A DNA stretch of 64,000 nt from Flavobacterium antarcticum DSM 19726 (GCF_000419685.1 NZ_ATTM01000005.1:267345-331344), one strand, 5' to 3'. Shown: positions 8,877-18,057, counted from the first letter of the stretch. The notes: a model not told the origin generated them from the sequence alone. Made by a program: numbers and translations.

Positions 8877-8884
8877 CAAATATA
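8877..8884 (-). promoter_or_regulatory. Candidate -7 promoter element of the tRNA cluster (TATATTTG)
   Basis: Perfect TAnnTTTG on the minus strand, followed by CACCC, 25 bases upstream of the first tRNA-Lys. Confidence 0.65.
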
Positions 8885-8979
8885 AGGCCTTATTATTTAT
8901 TTTTCAAAGCATTTTTGCTTTAAATTTGTCTTTTTTTTGGATTTAAACTTAACACATTGTTATTTAAGACTTTATTTTG

Positions 8980-9498
8980 ATGAAAAAGATTTTGATACTT
9001 GGTTATATGGGTTCGGGAAAGTCAATTGTTGGAAAATTAGTGGCGGAACGATTGGGAATTTCATTCTATGATTTAGATCATTTCATTGAAAAACGTTTCG
9101 AAATGTCCATTTCAGAAATTTTTAAGCAGAAGGGTGAAATCTTCTTTAGAAAAATAGAACACGAGATTTTTAAAGAATTTCTTACAAAAGAGGAAACGTT
9201 CGTTTTGAGTTTAGGAGGAGGAACGCCTTGCTATGCAAATAATCACTTGTTACTTTCGGGTGAAAACGTATCTTCAGTGTACTTGAATGCATCAATTGGT
9301 ACTTTGTGTGCGAGATTAATTGAAGAACGCCAGAACAGGCCTCTAATTGCTAATTTAGATGCCGATGAATTTAAGGAGTACATTGCCAAACATCTTTTTG
9401 ACAGAAGTTATTTCTACAATCAGGCAAATTTCAAAATTTTTGTAAATGAAAAGTCACCTGATTTGATTTCAACAGAAATTGTCAACCTGCTAACTTAA
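8980..9498 (+). CDS. aroK: Shikimate kinase
   Basis: The 172-residue enzyme phosphorylates shikimate with ATP in the pathway to aromatic amino acids. Visible motifs are the Walker A loop G-Y-M-G-S-G-K-S near the N terminus, the shikimate-binding D-L-D and F-R-K-I-E stretch, the L-S-L-G-G-G-T-P segment, and the lid arginine in E-R-Q-N-R-P-L. The start is ATG at 8980; an upstream in-frame TTG at 8977 adds one residue and is not needed. Its end overlaps the convergent phosphoribosyltransferase gene by 9 bases. Confidence 0.95.
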   Translation: MKKILILGYMGSGKSIVGKLVAERLGISFYDLDHFIEKRFEMSISEIFKQKGEIFFRKIEHEIFKEFLTKEETFVLSLGGGTPCYANNHLLLSGENVSSVYLNASIGTLCARLIEERQNRPLIANLDADEFKEYIAKHLFDRSYFYNQANFKIFVNEKSPDLISTEIVNLLT

Positions 9499-9987
9499 GA
9501 AGGCGTGGTTGTTGTCTTTCTCAAAAACTACGGTCACGTGTTCAAATAAAGAGGTTGAAAGTGAAATGCCTTTAAAATCGGCTTTCACAGGATATTTCTT
9601 GTGGTTTCTGTCGACTAGAACTGCAGTTTTAAATTTTTTCAACGGTACATCTAGAAAATGACGGACACCGTAGACTAATGTTGTTCCCGAATTCAAAACA
9701 TCGTCTACCAATATTAATCCTTTATTTTTATAAGTTTCTGCAGAAATGGAAGTTGTTATTGCTTCTGTGGGATTTTGCTTGTCAATAAACACTTCGCACA
9801 ATAAAACTTTAATGGGCGTGATCGATTCTAATGTTTCTGCAATTTTTTCTGCAAAGAGATAGCCATTTTGAGCGATTCCGGCAATCACAATTTCTTCTTC
9901 ATCTACAAACGTTTCATAGATTTGATAAGCAATTCGCTTGATTTTGTGTGCTATTTCTTGGTGGTTAAGAATAGTATTTTGACTCAT
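9490..9987 (-). CDS. Phosphoribosyltransferase family protein (PyrR/Hpt-like)
   Basis: This 165-residue protein has the type I phosphoribosyltransferase fold. The PRPP-binding motif L-I-L-V-D-D-V-L-N-S-G-T-T-L is clear at about residues 90-103, after an N-terminal helix and the strand E-I-V-I-A-G-I-A-Q-N-G. A flexible-loop region precedes the PRPP motif, and A-V-L-V-D-R-N-H-K-K-Y-P follows. The closest general type is PyrR or a purine phosphoribosyltransferase, but the base it uses cannot be told. It is convergent with aroK and lies upstream of the S4-domain gene only in map order, not in transcription, since both read on the minus strand with 40 bases between them. Confidence 0.85.
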   Translation of the reverse strand: MSQNTILNHQEIAHKIKRIAYQIYETFVDEEEIVIAGIAQNGYLFAEKIAETLESITPIKVLLCEVFIDKQNPTEAITTSISAETYKNKGLILVDDVLNSGTTLVYGVRHFLDVPLKKFKTAVLVDRNHKKYPVKADFKGISLSTSLFEHVTVVFEKDNNHAFLS

Positions 9988-10027
9988 GGAAATTTTTATT
10001 TGAGTGTAAATTTAAACAATTATAATT

Positions 10028-10414
10028 TTAAACTTCTTCATCGGTATCAAAATCAGTTGTGTAGTCGTCAATGTCACGACGGTCTTTTTTAGTTGGTCTA
10101 CCTTCTCCATTTTTACGGTAATGTTCCTTAGCTAATTTCAGTAATTCTAAATGTTCAAAAGATTCTGTAGGCGTTTCATCTTTCCGATAGATATCTACTA
10201 ATTTCGGTCCAACACGATTGGGAGGAATGTCTAAAACTGTGATTTTTCGAACAATTTGATCTTTACGAAAAGTCACTTTGTCCGTCGGAAAAACCTCCTT
10301 AGATGGCTTTGCAACTAGTCCGTTCACGGTAATGTGATTTTTTTTGCATGCTTCGGTAACCATGTTTCTGGTTTTGTAATATCTTACACACCATAAATAT
10401 TTGTCAATTCTCAT
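10028..10414 (-). CDS. S4-domain RNA-binding protein (Hsp15/HslR-like)
   Basis: The 128-residue protein starts M-R-I-D-K-Y-L-W-C-V-R-Y-Y-K-T-R, the typical opening of the S4 RNA-binding fold, and continues with V-N-G-L-V-A-K-P-S-K-E-V. Hsp15 relatives bind free 50S subunits carrying a stalled nascent chain and assist ribosome recycling. The C-terminal tail is charged (K-K-D-R-R-D-I-D-D-Y, then D-E-E-V). It may be cotranscribed with the phosphoribosyltransferase gene 40 bases downstream. Confidence 0.88.
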   Translation of the reverse strand: MRIDKYLWCVRYYKTRNMVTEACKKNHITVNGLVAKPSKEVFPTDKVTFRKDQIVRKITVLDIPPNRVGPKLVDIYRKDETPTESFEHLELLKLAKEHYRKNGEGRPTKKDRRDIDDYTTDFDTDEEV

Positions 10415-10493
10415 TTGTTTTGTAAAATCAGCGTTAAATTTTAGTTCAAAAATAAATCAATATTGTATCTTGCGACGAAAATTTTTTATAATA

Positions 10494-11534
10494 ATGAACA
10501 AATTTAGGTTTTATTTTATCTTGCCTTTAGTAAGTATCGTTTTATTTTCTTGTAGTAAAGACGACGAGAAAGTGGCAGCGCCTCCAAGAGCATATACAGA
10601 ACAGTATCCAGCGGATATTGAAGCTATTGAATCGTATTTAAAAACACACAGTTTTTCCGTAATAGAAGTCGACGGTAGAACGGATGTAAAAATCGACACT
10701 TTGATTGTTGGGAATGCCGAAGGTAAAGTTTCTATTTGGGACAATACTGAGTATCCTTTGCAATTTAAAATGGTAAAGAATGATATTCGTGCAACGAATT
10801 TTGTAGATGGTCGTGTTAAAGATCCTGTTGATTATAAAATGTACTATTTAATCCTTAATGAAGGTGGTGGTGCTTCTACAACTAGATTTGATTCCACTTA
10901 CGTTAGTTACAGAGGCTGGAAGTTGAATGATAAACAATTTGACATTAATAACACACCGTTTTGGGCTACATTTCCAAAAATATCTAGTGCAGAAGTTTCT
11001 GTAATTTCTGGTTTTAGACAATTTACTTCGCTTTTAAAAGCATCTGAAACAATCGATGTAGGAGTAGATGGTTCTGTATCTTACAATAATTACGGAGTAG
11101 GTGTGGTGTTTTTGCCTTCAGGTTTAGCGTATTACAACACGCCACAAAATAATATTCCAATTTATTCACCTTTGGTTTTTACCGTTCGATTGCACAGTGT
11201 TCGTGAACGCGATCACGATCGTGATAGTGTTTTATCTAAATATGAAAATGGATCTGGTGTTGAGGATTTGTACACAGTCGATACAGACGGCGATAACATA
11301 CCTGACTTTTTAGATATTGATGATGACAATGATGGCGTGAGAACCATTTTAGAAACAAGATATACGTACGTTAATGCAGATGGCGTGACAATCACTGCTC
11401 AATATCCATTTAACGGTGCATTAGTAGATGATCCTTCAACACCTTACGACGACAGAAAAGGGATTCCAAGTTGTTCTGGAGATTTTGAAAGTCCAACTCG
11501 TGTAAGAAAACATTTGGACGCAAATTGTCAATAA
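10494..11534 (+). CDS. FKBP-like lipoprotein with calcium-binding acidic repeats
   Basis: The frame is open further upstream, but Met at 10494 is followed by a clean lipoprotein signal ending L-F-S-C (Cys20) and S-K-D-D-E-K, so the protein is taken as 346 residues. It resembles flavobacterial lipoproteins annotated as FKBP-type peptidyl-prolyl isomerases: there is an FKBP-like segment with F-L-P-S-G-L-A-Y-Y-N. A thrombospondin-3-like acidic stretch follows (D-T-D-G-D-N-I-P-D-F-L-D-I-D-D-D-N-D-G-V), which likely binds Ca2+. The C terminus reads R-V-R-K-H-L-D. It is probably anchored in the outer membrane. Whether it is an active isomerase is uncertain. Confidence 0.75.
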   Translation: MNKFRFYFILPLVSIVLFSCSKDDEKVAAPPRAYTEQYPADIEAIESYLKTHSFSVIEVDGRTDVKIDTLIVGNAEGKVSIWDNTEYPLQFKMVKNDIRATNFVDGRVKDPVDYKMYYLILNEGGGASTTRFDSTYVSYRGWKLNDKQFDINNTPFWATFPKISSAEVSVISGFRQFTSLLKASETIDVGVDGSVSYNNYGVGVVFLPSGLAYYNTPQNNIPIYSPLVFTVRLHSVRERDHDRDSVLSKYENGSGVEDLYTVDTDGDNIPDFLDIDDDNDGVRTILETRYTYVNADGVTITAQYPFNGALVDDPSTPYDDRKGIPSCSGDFESPTRVRKHLDANCQ

Positions 11535-11553
11535 TTCTGTAATATTAAGCAAC

Positions 11554-11590
11554 AAAAAAATCCAGTACTTTCTAGTACTGGATTTTTTAT
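11554..11590. terminator. Bidirectional terminator between convergent genes
   Basis: AAAAAATCCAGTAC pairs with GTACTGGATTTTTT over a 6-base loop. It can serve both the lipoprotein gene (plus) and the transketolase C-terminal gene (minus). Confidence 0.9.
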
Positions 11591-11605
11591 TTCGTGAGAT
11601 ATTGA

Positions 11606-12559
11606 TTATTTTCTCTTCATCACTTTTTCTACAGCTGCAACAATTGCTTGATTGTTCAACTTGTATTTATCCATCAATTGGTCTGGAGTTCCAGATTCGC
11701 CAAAACTGTCGTTAACGGCAACAAACTCTTGTGGTGAAGGATTATTCAATGCTAAAACTCGAGCAACGCTTTCACCCAAACCTCCCATTATATTATGTTC
11801 TTCCGCAGTAACTACACATTTTGTTTTTGCTAAAGACGCTAAAATGGCTTCCTCGTCCAACGGTTTAATAGTGTGAATGTTGATCACTTCTGCCGAAATT
11901 CCTTTCGCTTCTAACGCTTCTGCAGCAACTAATGCTTCCCAAACCAAATGTCCAGTAGCAATAATGGTAACGTCAGAACCTTCATTCAATAAAACAGCTT
12001 TTCCAATTTCGAATGTTCCGTTTTCAGGTGTGAAATTTGGAACAGACGGACGGCCAAAACGCAAGTAAACTGGGCCATGGTGATCAGCAATTGCCATCGT
12101 AGCTGCTTTCGTTTGATTGTAATCACACGTGTTGATTACTGTCATTCCTGGCAACATTTTCATCAAACCGATGTCTTCTAAGATTTGGTGAGTTGCACCA
12201 TCTTCTCCTAAAGTTAATCCTGCGTGAGAAGCACAGATTTTTACATTTTTATCTGAATAAGCTACAGATTGACGGATTTGGTCGTACACTCTTCCTGTAG
12301 AAAAGTTAGCGAATGTTCCTGTAAACGGAATTTTCCCACCAATAGTCAAACCTGCTGCAATTCCAATCATGTTTGCTTCAGCAATTCCGATTTGGAAAAA
12401 ACGTTCTGGATGATTTTTCTTAAAATCGTCCATTTTTAATGAACCAATTAAATCGGCACAAAGTGCAACTACATTTTCGTTAGTTTGACCTAATTCAGTT
12501 AATCCCGCTCCAAAACCTGAACGTGTATCTTTATTTCCTGTATTGATATGTTTTTTCAT
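11606..12559 (-). CDS. Transketolase, C-terminal subunit
   Basis: The 317-residue chain carries the pyrimidine-binding and C-terminal domains of a split transketolase, with A-D-L-I-G-S-L-K, the conserved G-I-A-E-A-N-M-I-G-I-A-A-G-L, the F-A-N-F-S stretch and T-A-E-E-H-N-I-M-G-G-L-G in the C-terminal domain. Together with the N-terminal subunit at 13246-14094 it should form the thiamine-diphosphate enzyme of the pentose phosphate pathway. The two halves are on the same strand but are separated by an unrelated gene, which overlaps this one by 4 bases (ATGA). Confidence 0.95.
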   Translation of the reverse strand: MKKHINTGNKDTRSGFGAGLTELGQTNENVVALCADLIGSLKMDDFKKNHPERFFQIGIAEANMIGIAAGLTIGGKIPFTGTFANFSTGRVYDQIRQSVAYSDKNVKICASHAGLTLGEDGATHQILEDIGLMKMLPGMTVINTCDYNQTKAATMAIADHHGPVYLRFGRPSVPNFTPENGTFEIGKAVLLNEGSDVTIIATGHLVWEALVAAEALEAKGISAEVINIHTIKPLDEEAILASLAKTKCVVTAEEHNIMGGLGESVARVLALNNPSPQEFVAVNDSFGESGTPDQLMDKYKLNNQAIVAAVEKVMKRK

Positions 12560-13215
12560 TTTTGAATAATAAAATTAAAATTTATTGGCTGCATTTCCAC
12601 CAAATTGTTACTGTGTTCAAACTTCAACTTTTTACCATCAAAGTATTTACTATTGATTTTCTGTATTATTTTCGATTCATAACTTTTATCGATGCACTCT
12701 ATAATCATTCCTACATCATCTGAAGAAAAACGGTTTTTTATATGTTTTGAACTTAAACTTTGAATCGTAGTAATAGAAGATATCTTTTTCTTTCTTCTAT
12801 TTTTATAAAAAGTAAATGTTTCAACATTAACTGAATCATTTAGTTTTTGTGAATTTCTATCGTAATGTCTTACACAATAAGAATTGTTTCTGGTTTTAGG
12901 ATTTGTCATGGTAAATATCTCGTAATTCTTTAAATTACTAGAAATATCAAAACCTTTAAAACTTTTATCGTGAATTTCAAAACGGTAAATTTCACCTACT
13001 TCATAATCGGCCAAAATCACATTTATAATCTCTCCATTTTTCGCATAGACTGATAGCCTATAATTGTTTTCTATTGTGTCAGATAAAAAAAATTGTTGAA
13101 AATGATTGTTGTCTTTTCGCGATTCATAATTTGCAAACAAATTGAACTTATATGTTTTTTGGGCAAAGCCAAACTGCATCGTAAAAATCAGTAGCAGACA
13201 GATGTATTTCTTCAT
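12556..13215 (-). CDS. Hypothetical secreted protein inserted between the transketolase subunit genes
   Basis: The 219-residue product was not recognised. It has a signal peptide (M-K-K-Y-I-C-L-L-L-I-F-T-M-Q-F-G-F-A-Q) and then a beta-rich, polar, lysine- and asparagine-rich chain without further membrane segments or evident catalytic motif. Two cysteines occur in the mature part. Its end overlaps the start of the transketolase C subunit by 4 bases and it begins 30 bases after the N subunit, so it sits inside that operon. AT-rich codon use differs visibly from the two transketolase genes, which suggests a later insertion. Confidence 0.75.
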   Translation of the reverse strand: MKKYICLLLIFTMQFGFAQKTYKFNLFANYESRKDNNHFQQFFLSDTIENNYRLSVYAKNGEIINVILADYEVGEIYRFEIHDKSFKGFDISSNLKNYEIFTMTNPKTRNNSYCVRHYDRNSQKLNDSVNVETFTFYKNRRKKKISSITTIQSLSSKHIKNRFSSDDVGMIIECIDKSYESKIIQKINSKYFDGKKLKFEHSNNLVEMQPINFNFIIQK

Positions 13216-13245
13216 GAATATTGTACTACGTAAATAATTACTTAA

Positions 13246-14094
13246 TTAGTAATCTCCTAAAGTTTCAGCGTTTTGTTCAAAAGCTTTTGCCAATTGCTCG
13301 TCATTTGGCGCTTTTCCGTGCCAAGCGTGCGTGTACATCATGAAATCAACTCCGTTACCCATTTCTGTATGTAACAAAATACAAACTGGTTTTCCTTTTC
13401 CTGTTTTGGCTTTAGCTTCATTCAATCCTGCAATTACTGCTTCAATGTCGTTTCCTTTTTCAATGTCTAAAACGTCCCAGCCGAATGCTTCGAATTTTGC
13501 ACGAATGCTTCCCATTGGTAAAACTTCGTCTGTAGAACCGTCAATTTGCTTTCCGTTTAAATCAACTGTAGCGATAATGTTGTCCACTTTTTTAGCAGCA
13601 GCATACATAATTGCTTCCCAGTTTTGACCTTCTTGCAATTCACCGTCGCCCATTAAAGTATACACTAAATGGTTGTCGTTGTTTAATTTTTTGGCTTGAG
13701 CCGCACCAATAGAAACAGATAATCCTTGTCCTAGTGAACCAGAAGCAATTCTAACTCCAGGTAAACCTTCATGAGTTGTTGGGTGACCTTGCAAACGAGA
13801 ATTTAACAAACGGAATGTCGCTAATTCTGCTACCGGAAAGTAACCGCTTCTTGCTAAAACACTGTAGAAAACAGGAGAAATGTGACCGTTAGAAAGAAAG
13901 AATAAATCTTCGTTCATTCCGTCCATGTCAAAGCCTTCTTTTCGGTCCATGATGTTTTGGTAAAGTGCTACTAAAAATTCGGTACAACCAAGAGAACCTC
14001 CGGGATGGCCTGAATTTACGGCGTGAACCATGCGAAGAATGTCTCTTCTTACTTGTGTACTTAAATCGACTAATTGTTGTGTGTTGGGTTTCAT
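13246..14094 (-). CDS. Transketolase, N-terminal subunit
   Basis: The 282-residue chain is the thiamine-diphosphate-binding half of a split transketolase. Visible are H-A-V-N-S-G-H-P-G-G-S-L-G, L-S-N-G-H-I-S-P-V-F-Y, G-S-L-G-Q-G-L-S-V-S-I-G, and the diphosphate/Mg motif M-G-D-G-E-L-Q-E-G-Q-N-W-E ending near V-D-L-N-G-K. Length and order are normal for the N-terminal subunit. It is first in the operon, with a -7 promoter element 26 bases upstream. Confidence 0.95.
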   Translation of the reverse strand: MKPNTQQLVDLSTQVRRDILRMVHAVNSGHPGGSLGCTEFLVALYQNIMDRKEGFDMDGMNEDLFFLSNGHISPVFYSVLARSGYFPVAELATFRLLNSRLQGHPTTHEGLPGVRIASGSLGQGLSVSIGAAQAKKLNNDNHLVYTLMGDGELQEGQNWEAIMYAAAKKVDNIIATVDLNGKQIDGSTDEVLPMGSIRAKFEAFGWDVLDIEKGNDIEAVIAGLNEAKAKTGKGKPVCILLHTEMGNGVDFMMYTHAWHGKAPNDEQLAKAFEQNAETLGDY

Positions 14095-14119
14095 TTTTTG
14101 TGTAAAAGTTAAACTGCTG

Positions 14120-14127
14120 CAAAGATA
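14120..14127 (-). promoter_or_regulatory. Candidate -7 promoter element of the transketolase operon (TATCTTTG)
   Basis: Perfect TAnnTTTG on the minus strand, 26 bases upstream of the transketolase N-subunit start codon. Confidence 0.6.
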
Positions 14128-14193
14128 AACAGATAATTCGGTTTAAGGCAATTTGAAAAAACAGAATTTCAAGAAGTTATGAAAAGTTTCCCA

Positions 14194-14230
14194 CAAAAAA
14201 AATCCCCAAACTGTATTCAGTTTGAGGATT
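14194..14230 (-). terminator. Terminator of secA
   Basis: Read on the minus strand, AATCCTCAAACTG pairs with CAGTTTGGGGATT (one G-T pair) over a 4-base loop and is followed by a run of T. It lies 23 bases after the secA stop codon. Confidence 0.85.
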
Positions 14231-14252
14231 TTAGAGATTTTAGAAAATGAAG

Positions 14253-17200
14253 TTATTCGTTAACGATAACCCATTCGCCTGATGCTAAAAGGGATTCGGC
14301 TTTTTTGTATTTCATACTTTCCGTTTTTCCACTCATCACATGTTTAATTGTTACGTTGTCGTTACGGTTGATTTTCGGCATTTCGCGTTTAATCGTTTCT
14401 GTGACTTGACGTTGTTGTGTTTGACCTGCTTCGCGGTTTTCTGCAGCTGCTTGGTCTGTATTTTGAATTTCATCCTTAGAAGTCGTATAGTCTTCTTTCT
14501 GACGTACTTCTTTCGCTTCTTGAATTGTCGCTGTATTTTGTTGCGGCAAATCACCTTTGAACAAGAATGAAACAACTTCTTTATTTACGCCATTCAACAT
14601 TGAACTAAATAATTTAAAAGCTTCGAATTTGTAAATCAGCAACGGGTCTTTTTGTTCGTGAACGGCTAATTGAACTGATTGTTTCAACTCGTCCATTTTA
14701 CGCAAGTGTTTTTTCCAAGCTTCATCCACAATTGCTAAGGTGATATTTTTTTCAAAATCAGCAATTAATTGTTTTCCTTCGCTGTCGTATGCTTTTTTCA
14801 AATCAGTAACGACGTTTAACGATTTAATTCCGTCTGTAAAAGGAACTACGATGCGTTCAAACTGATTGTCTTTGTTTTCAAAAACATTTTTAATAATCGG
14901 CAATGCTTCCCGAGCACTGCGATTTGTTTTTTCTGTATAGTATTCTAAAGCTGCTTTGTATACTTTTCCTGCAATTTCAATTGGAGTAAGTTTGTTGTAT
15001 TCTGCTTCCGTAATTGCATCTGTAATTGAGAAATAGCGAATCAATTCAAATTCGAAGTTCTTGAAATCGCCACCTTCTTTATTTGAGGTCGCCACTAATT
15101 CACACGTATCATAAATCATGTTAGCGATATCCACTTTCAAACGTTCGCCATGCAAAGCGTGACGACGGCGTTTGTAAACTACTTCACGTTGTGCATTCAT
15201 TACGTCATCGTATTCCAATAAGCGTTTACGAACTCCAAAGTTATTTTCCTCTACTTTTTTCTGTGCTCTTTCGATAGATTTGGTCATCATTGAATGCTGA
15301 ATTACTTCGCCTTCTTTCAATCCCATTCTGTCCATCACTTTTGCAACTCGTTCTGAACCAAAAAGACGCATTAAGTTATCTTCTAGTGAAACGTAAAATT
15401 GTGAACTTCCCACATCTCCTTGACGACCTGCACGACCTCGTAATTGACGGTCTACACGACGCGAATCATGACGTTCTGTACCAATAATTGCTAAACCACC
15501 TGCCGCTTTTACTTCTGGAGATAATTTAATATCCGTTCCACGACCGGCCATGTTTGTTGCAATAGTTACAACACCAGATTTACCCGCTTCTTCAACGATT
15601 TGTGCTTCTTGCTTGTGCATTTTGGCATTCAAAACGTTGTGTTGCACGTTTCTCATTTTCAACATTCGGCTTAATAATTCCGAAATTTCAACCGAAGTTG
15701 TTCCAATTAAAACCGGACGTCCTGCTTTTGATAATTCCGTTACATCGTCAATAACAGCGTTGAATTTTTCACGAACGGAACGGTAAATCAAATCTTCTTT
15801 ATCGTTACGAGCCATCGGACGGTTGGTTGGAATTTCAACAACGTCTAATTTATATATTTCCCACAATTCCCCTGCTTCAGTAACGGCCGTTCCGGTCATA
15901 CCTGCAAGTTTGTTGTACATTCTAAAGTAATTCTGTAAAGTTACAGTTGCAAATGTTTGCGTAGCCGCTTCAATTTTTACATTTTCTTTTGCTTCAATCG
16001 CTTGGTGCAAACCGTCAGAATAACGACGACCATCCATTATACGACCTGTTTGCTCATCTACAATCATGATTTTGTTGTCCATGATTACGTATTCTACATC
16101 TTTTTCAAAAAGAGAATAGGCTTTAAGCAATTGAGTTAACGTATGAATTCGTTCGCTTTTAATACCGAAGTCTTGGAATAATTTTTCCTTTTCTTCTGCT
16201 TCAGCGTCTTTGTCTAATTTTAATTTTTCAATTCGAGCAATTTCAGTTCCAATATCCGGAAGAACGAAGAAATCAGCATCTTCATCTGTCGATAAAAATT
16301 TGATACCGTTATCTGAAAGTTCAACTTGATTGTTTTTTTCTTCAATGACAAAATACAACGCTTCATCCACTTTATGCATTTCGCGGTTGTTGTCTTGCAT
16401 GTAATGATTTTCAGTTTTTTGAAGCAATTGTTTAATTCCTTCTTCACTCAAAAATTTAATTAACGCTTTGTTTTTTGGCAAAGCACGATACGCTCTCAAT
16501 AATTGAAAACCACCGTCTTTCGTATTTCCTTCTTTAATTAATTTTTTGGCTTCTGTTAAAAATCCATTAGATAGTTGGCGTTGAAGTGCTACTAAATTTT
16601 CAATTTTTGGTTTCAACTCCATGAATTCATGTCGGTCACCTTGCGGAACCGGACCTGAAATAATCAACGGAGTTCGAGCGTCGTCAATCAAAACAGAATC
16701 GACCTCATCGACAATTGCAAAATTGTGTTTGCGTTGCACTAAATCTGTTGGAGCATGAGCCATATTATCTCTCAAATAATCGAAACCAAATTCGTTATTT
16801 GTACCATAAGTAATATCAGCATTATACGCTTCACGTCTTGCGTCTGAATTCGGTTGGTGATTATCGATACAATCAACCGTCATTCCGTGGAATTCAAAAA
16901 GAGGTGCTTTCCAAGCGCTATCTCTTTTTGCCAAGTAGTCGTTCACGGTAACTAAATGCACACCGTTTCCAGTTAATGCATTTAAGTAAAGAGGTAGAGT
17001 TGCAACTAATGTTTTTCCCTCACCCGTTTGCATTTCCGCTACTTTACCTTGGTGCAACACCATTCCACCAATTAACTGAACATCATAATGAATCATGTCC
17101 CATGTAATTAGTTTTCCGGCAGCTGACCACGTATTTGACCAAAGTGCTTCATCGCCTTCGATACTTACATATTCTTTAGCAGCAGAAAATTTCAAATCGC

Positions 17201-17606
17201 TAGGACTTGCTTTCACGCGAACTACTGAATTGTCCTTAAATCTTCTCGCTGTTTCTTTGACAACGCCAAAAGCTTCAGGAAGAATTTCTAATAATGTTTT
17301 TTCAGAAATATCATAGGCTTCTTTTTCTAAAGCATCGATAGACACATAAATGTCTTCTTTCTCATCGATATCTACTTTTTGGTCTACTTCAAGTTTTAGA
17401 GCCGCAATCTTATCATCTTTTTCCTGACGTGCTTCTTGTATTCGCTTTTTGAATTCAGCGGTTTTTGCCCTTAATTCATCGTGAGATAAGGCAGCCAATG
17501 AAGACTCAAATGTTTTAATTTTAGCCAAGTAAGGTTGTAAAGCCTTAACGTCCTTCTGTGATTTATCGCCTACAAAGGCTTTAAGAATGCTGTTTATGAA
17601 GCTCAT
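14253..17606 (-). CDS. secA: Preprotein translocase ATPase SecA
   Basis: The 1117-residue motor drives preproteins through SecYEG. Walker A is M-Q-T-G-E-G-K-T-L-V-A-T-L, Walker B lies in I-V-D-E-V-D-S-V-L-I-D-D-A-R-T-P-L, and the second helicase half has G-R-G-T-D-I-K-L and R-Q-L-R-G-R-A-G-R-Q-G-D. It is longer than the roughly 900-residue proteobacterial protein, as usual in Bacteroidota, with extra sequence between the nucleotide-binding segments. The C terminus is a polar Q/E/K-rich linker followed by a short terminal segment; the C-x-C...C-H/C zinc tail used for SecB binding in Proteobacteria is absent. It has its own terminator. Confidence 0.97.
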   Translation of the reverse strand: MSFINSILKAFVGDKSQKDVKALQPYLAKIKTFESSLAALSHDELRAKTAEFKKRIQEARQEKDDKIAALKLEVDQKVDIDEKEDIYVSIDALEKEAYDISEKTLLEILPEAFGVVKETARRFKDNSVVRVKASPSDLKFSAAKEYVSIEGDEALWSNTWSAAGKLITWDMIHYDVQLIGGMVLHQGKVAEMQTGEGKTLVATLPLYLNALTGNGVHLVTVNDYLAKRDSAWKAPLFEFHGMTVDCIDNHQPNSDARREAYNADITYGTNNEFGFDYLRDNMAHAPTDLVQRKHNFAIVDEVDSVLIDDARTPLIISGPVPQGDRHEFMELKPKIENLVALQRQLSNGFLTEAKKLIKEGNTKDGGFQLLRAYRALPKNKALIKFLSEEGIKQLLQKTENHYMQDNNREMHKVDEALYFVIEEKNNQVELSDNGIKFLSTDEDADFFVLPDIGTEIARIEKLKLDKDAEAEEKEKLFQDFGIKSERIHTLTQLLKAYSLFEKDVEYVIMDNKIMIVDEQTGRIMDGRRYSDGLHQAIEAKENVKIEAATQTFATVTLQNYFRMYNKLAGMTGTAVTEAGELWEIYKLDVVEIPTNRPMARNDKEDLIYRSVREKFNAVIDDVTELSKAGRPVLIGTTSVEISELLSRMLKMRNVQHNVLNAKMHKQEAQIVEEAGKSGVVTIATNMAGRGTDIKLSPEVKAAGGLAIIGTERHDSRRVDRQLRGRAGRQGDVGSSQFYVSLEDNLMRLFGSERVAKVMDRMGLKEGEVIQHSMMTKSIERAQKKVEENNFGVRKRLLEYDDVMNAQREVVYKRRRHALHGERLKVDIANMIYDTCELVATSNKEGGDFKNFEFELIRYFSITDAITEAEYNKLTPIEIAGKVYKAALEYYTEKTNRSAREALPIIKNVFENKDNQFERIVVPFTDGIKSLNVVTDLKKAYDSEGKQLIADFEKNITLAIVDEAWKKHLRKMDELKQSVQLAVHEQKDPLLIYKFEAFKLFSSMLNGVNKEVVSFLFKGDLPQQNTATIQEAKEVRQKEDYTTSKDEIQNTDQAAAENREAGQTQQRQVTETIKREMPKINRNDNVTIKHVMSGKTESMKYKKAESLLASGEWVIVNE

Positions 17607-17643
17607 ATGTATATAATTCTGTTATTCAATTCGTTATTCAAAC

Positions 17644-17671
17644 AAAAAAAAAGTCTCGCATGAGACTTTTT
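17644..17671 (-). terminator. Terminator between the DUF2795 gene and secA
   Basis: GTCTC-GCAT-GAGAC hairpin extended by A and T runs; on the minus strand the T run follows the hairpin. Located just after the DUF2795 stop codon. Confidence 0.8.
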
Positions 17672-17686
17672 CATTGGGTTTATTTT

Positions 17687-17908
17687 TTAGTATTCATCCT
17701 CGTTCCAAAGATAATCTTCGTCGGTTGGATAATCAGGCCAAATTTCTTCCATTGATTCATAGATCTCTCCTTCGTCTTCTATAGATTGAAGGTTTTCTAC
17801 CACTTCTAAAGGTGCACCAGCTCTAATAGCATAGTCAATAAGTTCATCTTTAGTAGCAGGCCACGGTGCGTCACTTAAATAGGATGCCAATTCTAATGTC
17901 CAATACAT
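17687..17908 (-). CDS. DUF2795 family small acidic protein
   Basis: This 73-residue protein starts M-Y-W-T-L-E-L-A-S-Y-L-S-D-A-P-W-P-A-T-K, the recognisable DUF2795 pattern, continues D-E-L-I-D-Y-A-I-R-A-G-A-P, and ends in a very acidic tail (E-E-I-W-P-D-Y and D-E-D-Y-L-W-N-E-D-E-Y). The family is conserved in Bacteroidota, often near secA, but its role is unknown. It has its own -7 promoter element and terminator, so it is probably expressed separately from secA. Confidence 0.85.
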   Translation of the reverse strand: MYWTLELASYLSDAPWPATKDELIDYAIRAGAPLEVVENLQSIEDEGEIYESMEEIWPDYPTDEDYLWNEDEY

Positions 17909-17933
17909 CTTGTATAAGTTTTATAATTTTATG

Positions 17934-17941
17934 CAAAAATA
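17934..17941 (-). promoter_or_regulatory. Candidate -7 promoter element of the DUF2795 gene (TATTTTTG)
   Basis: Perfect TAnnTTTG on the minus strand, 26 bases upstream of the start codon. Confidence 0.6.
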
Positions 17942-18057
17942 AATTTTTTACTGAGACAGTCAAGTAAAATTGTGTTTATTTTTTAAAGTTAAGAACGTTT
18001 TTTTATTTTCCAGTTTCGCAAAAGGATTTTTTAGAAAAATAGCCCGGAAATTTACTG

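Noticed and set aside
8553..8923. Open frames across the tRNA-Leu and tRNA-Lys genes on the plus strand.
   Set aside because: They read the tRNA genes on the opposite strand; the conserved T-arm sequences produce the repeated peptide-like pattern.
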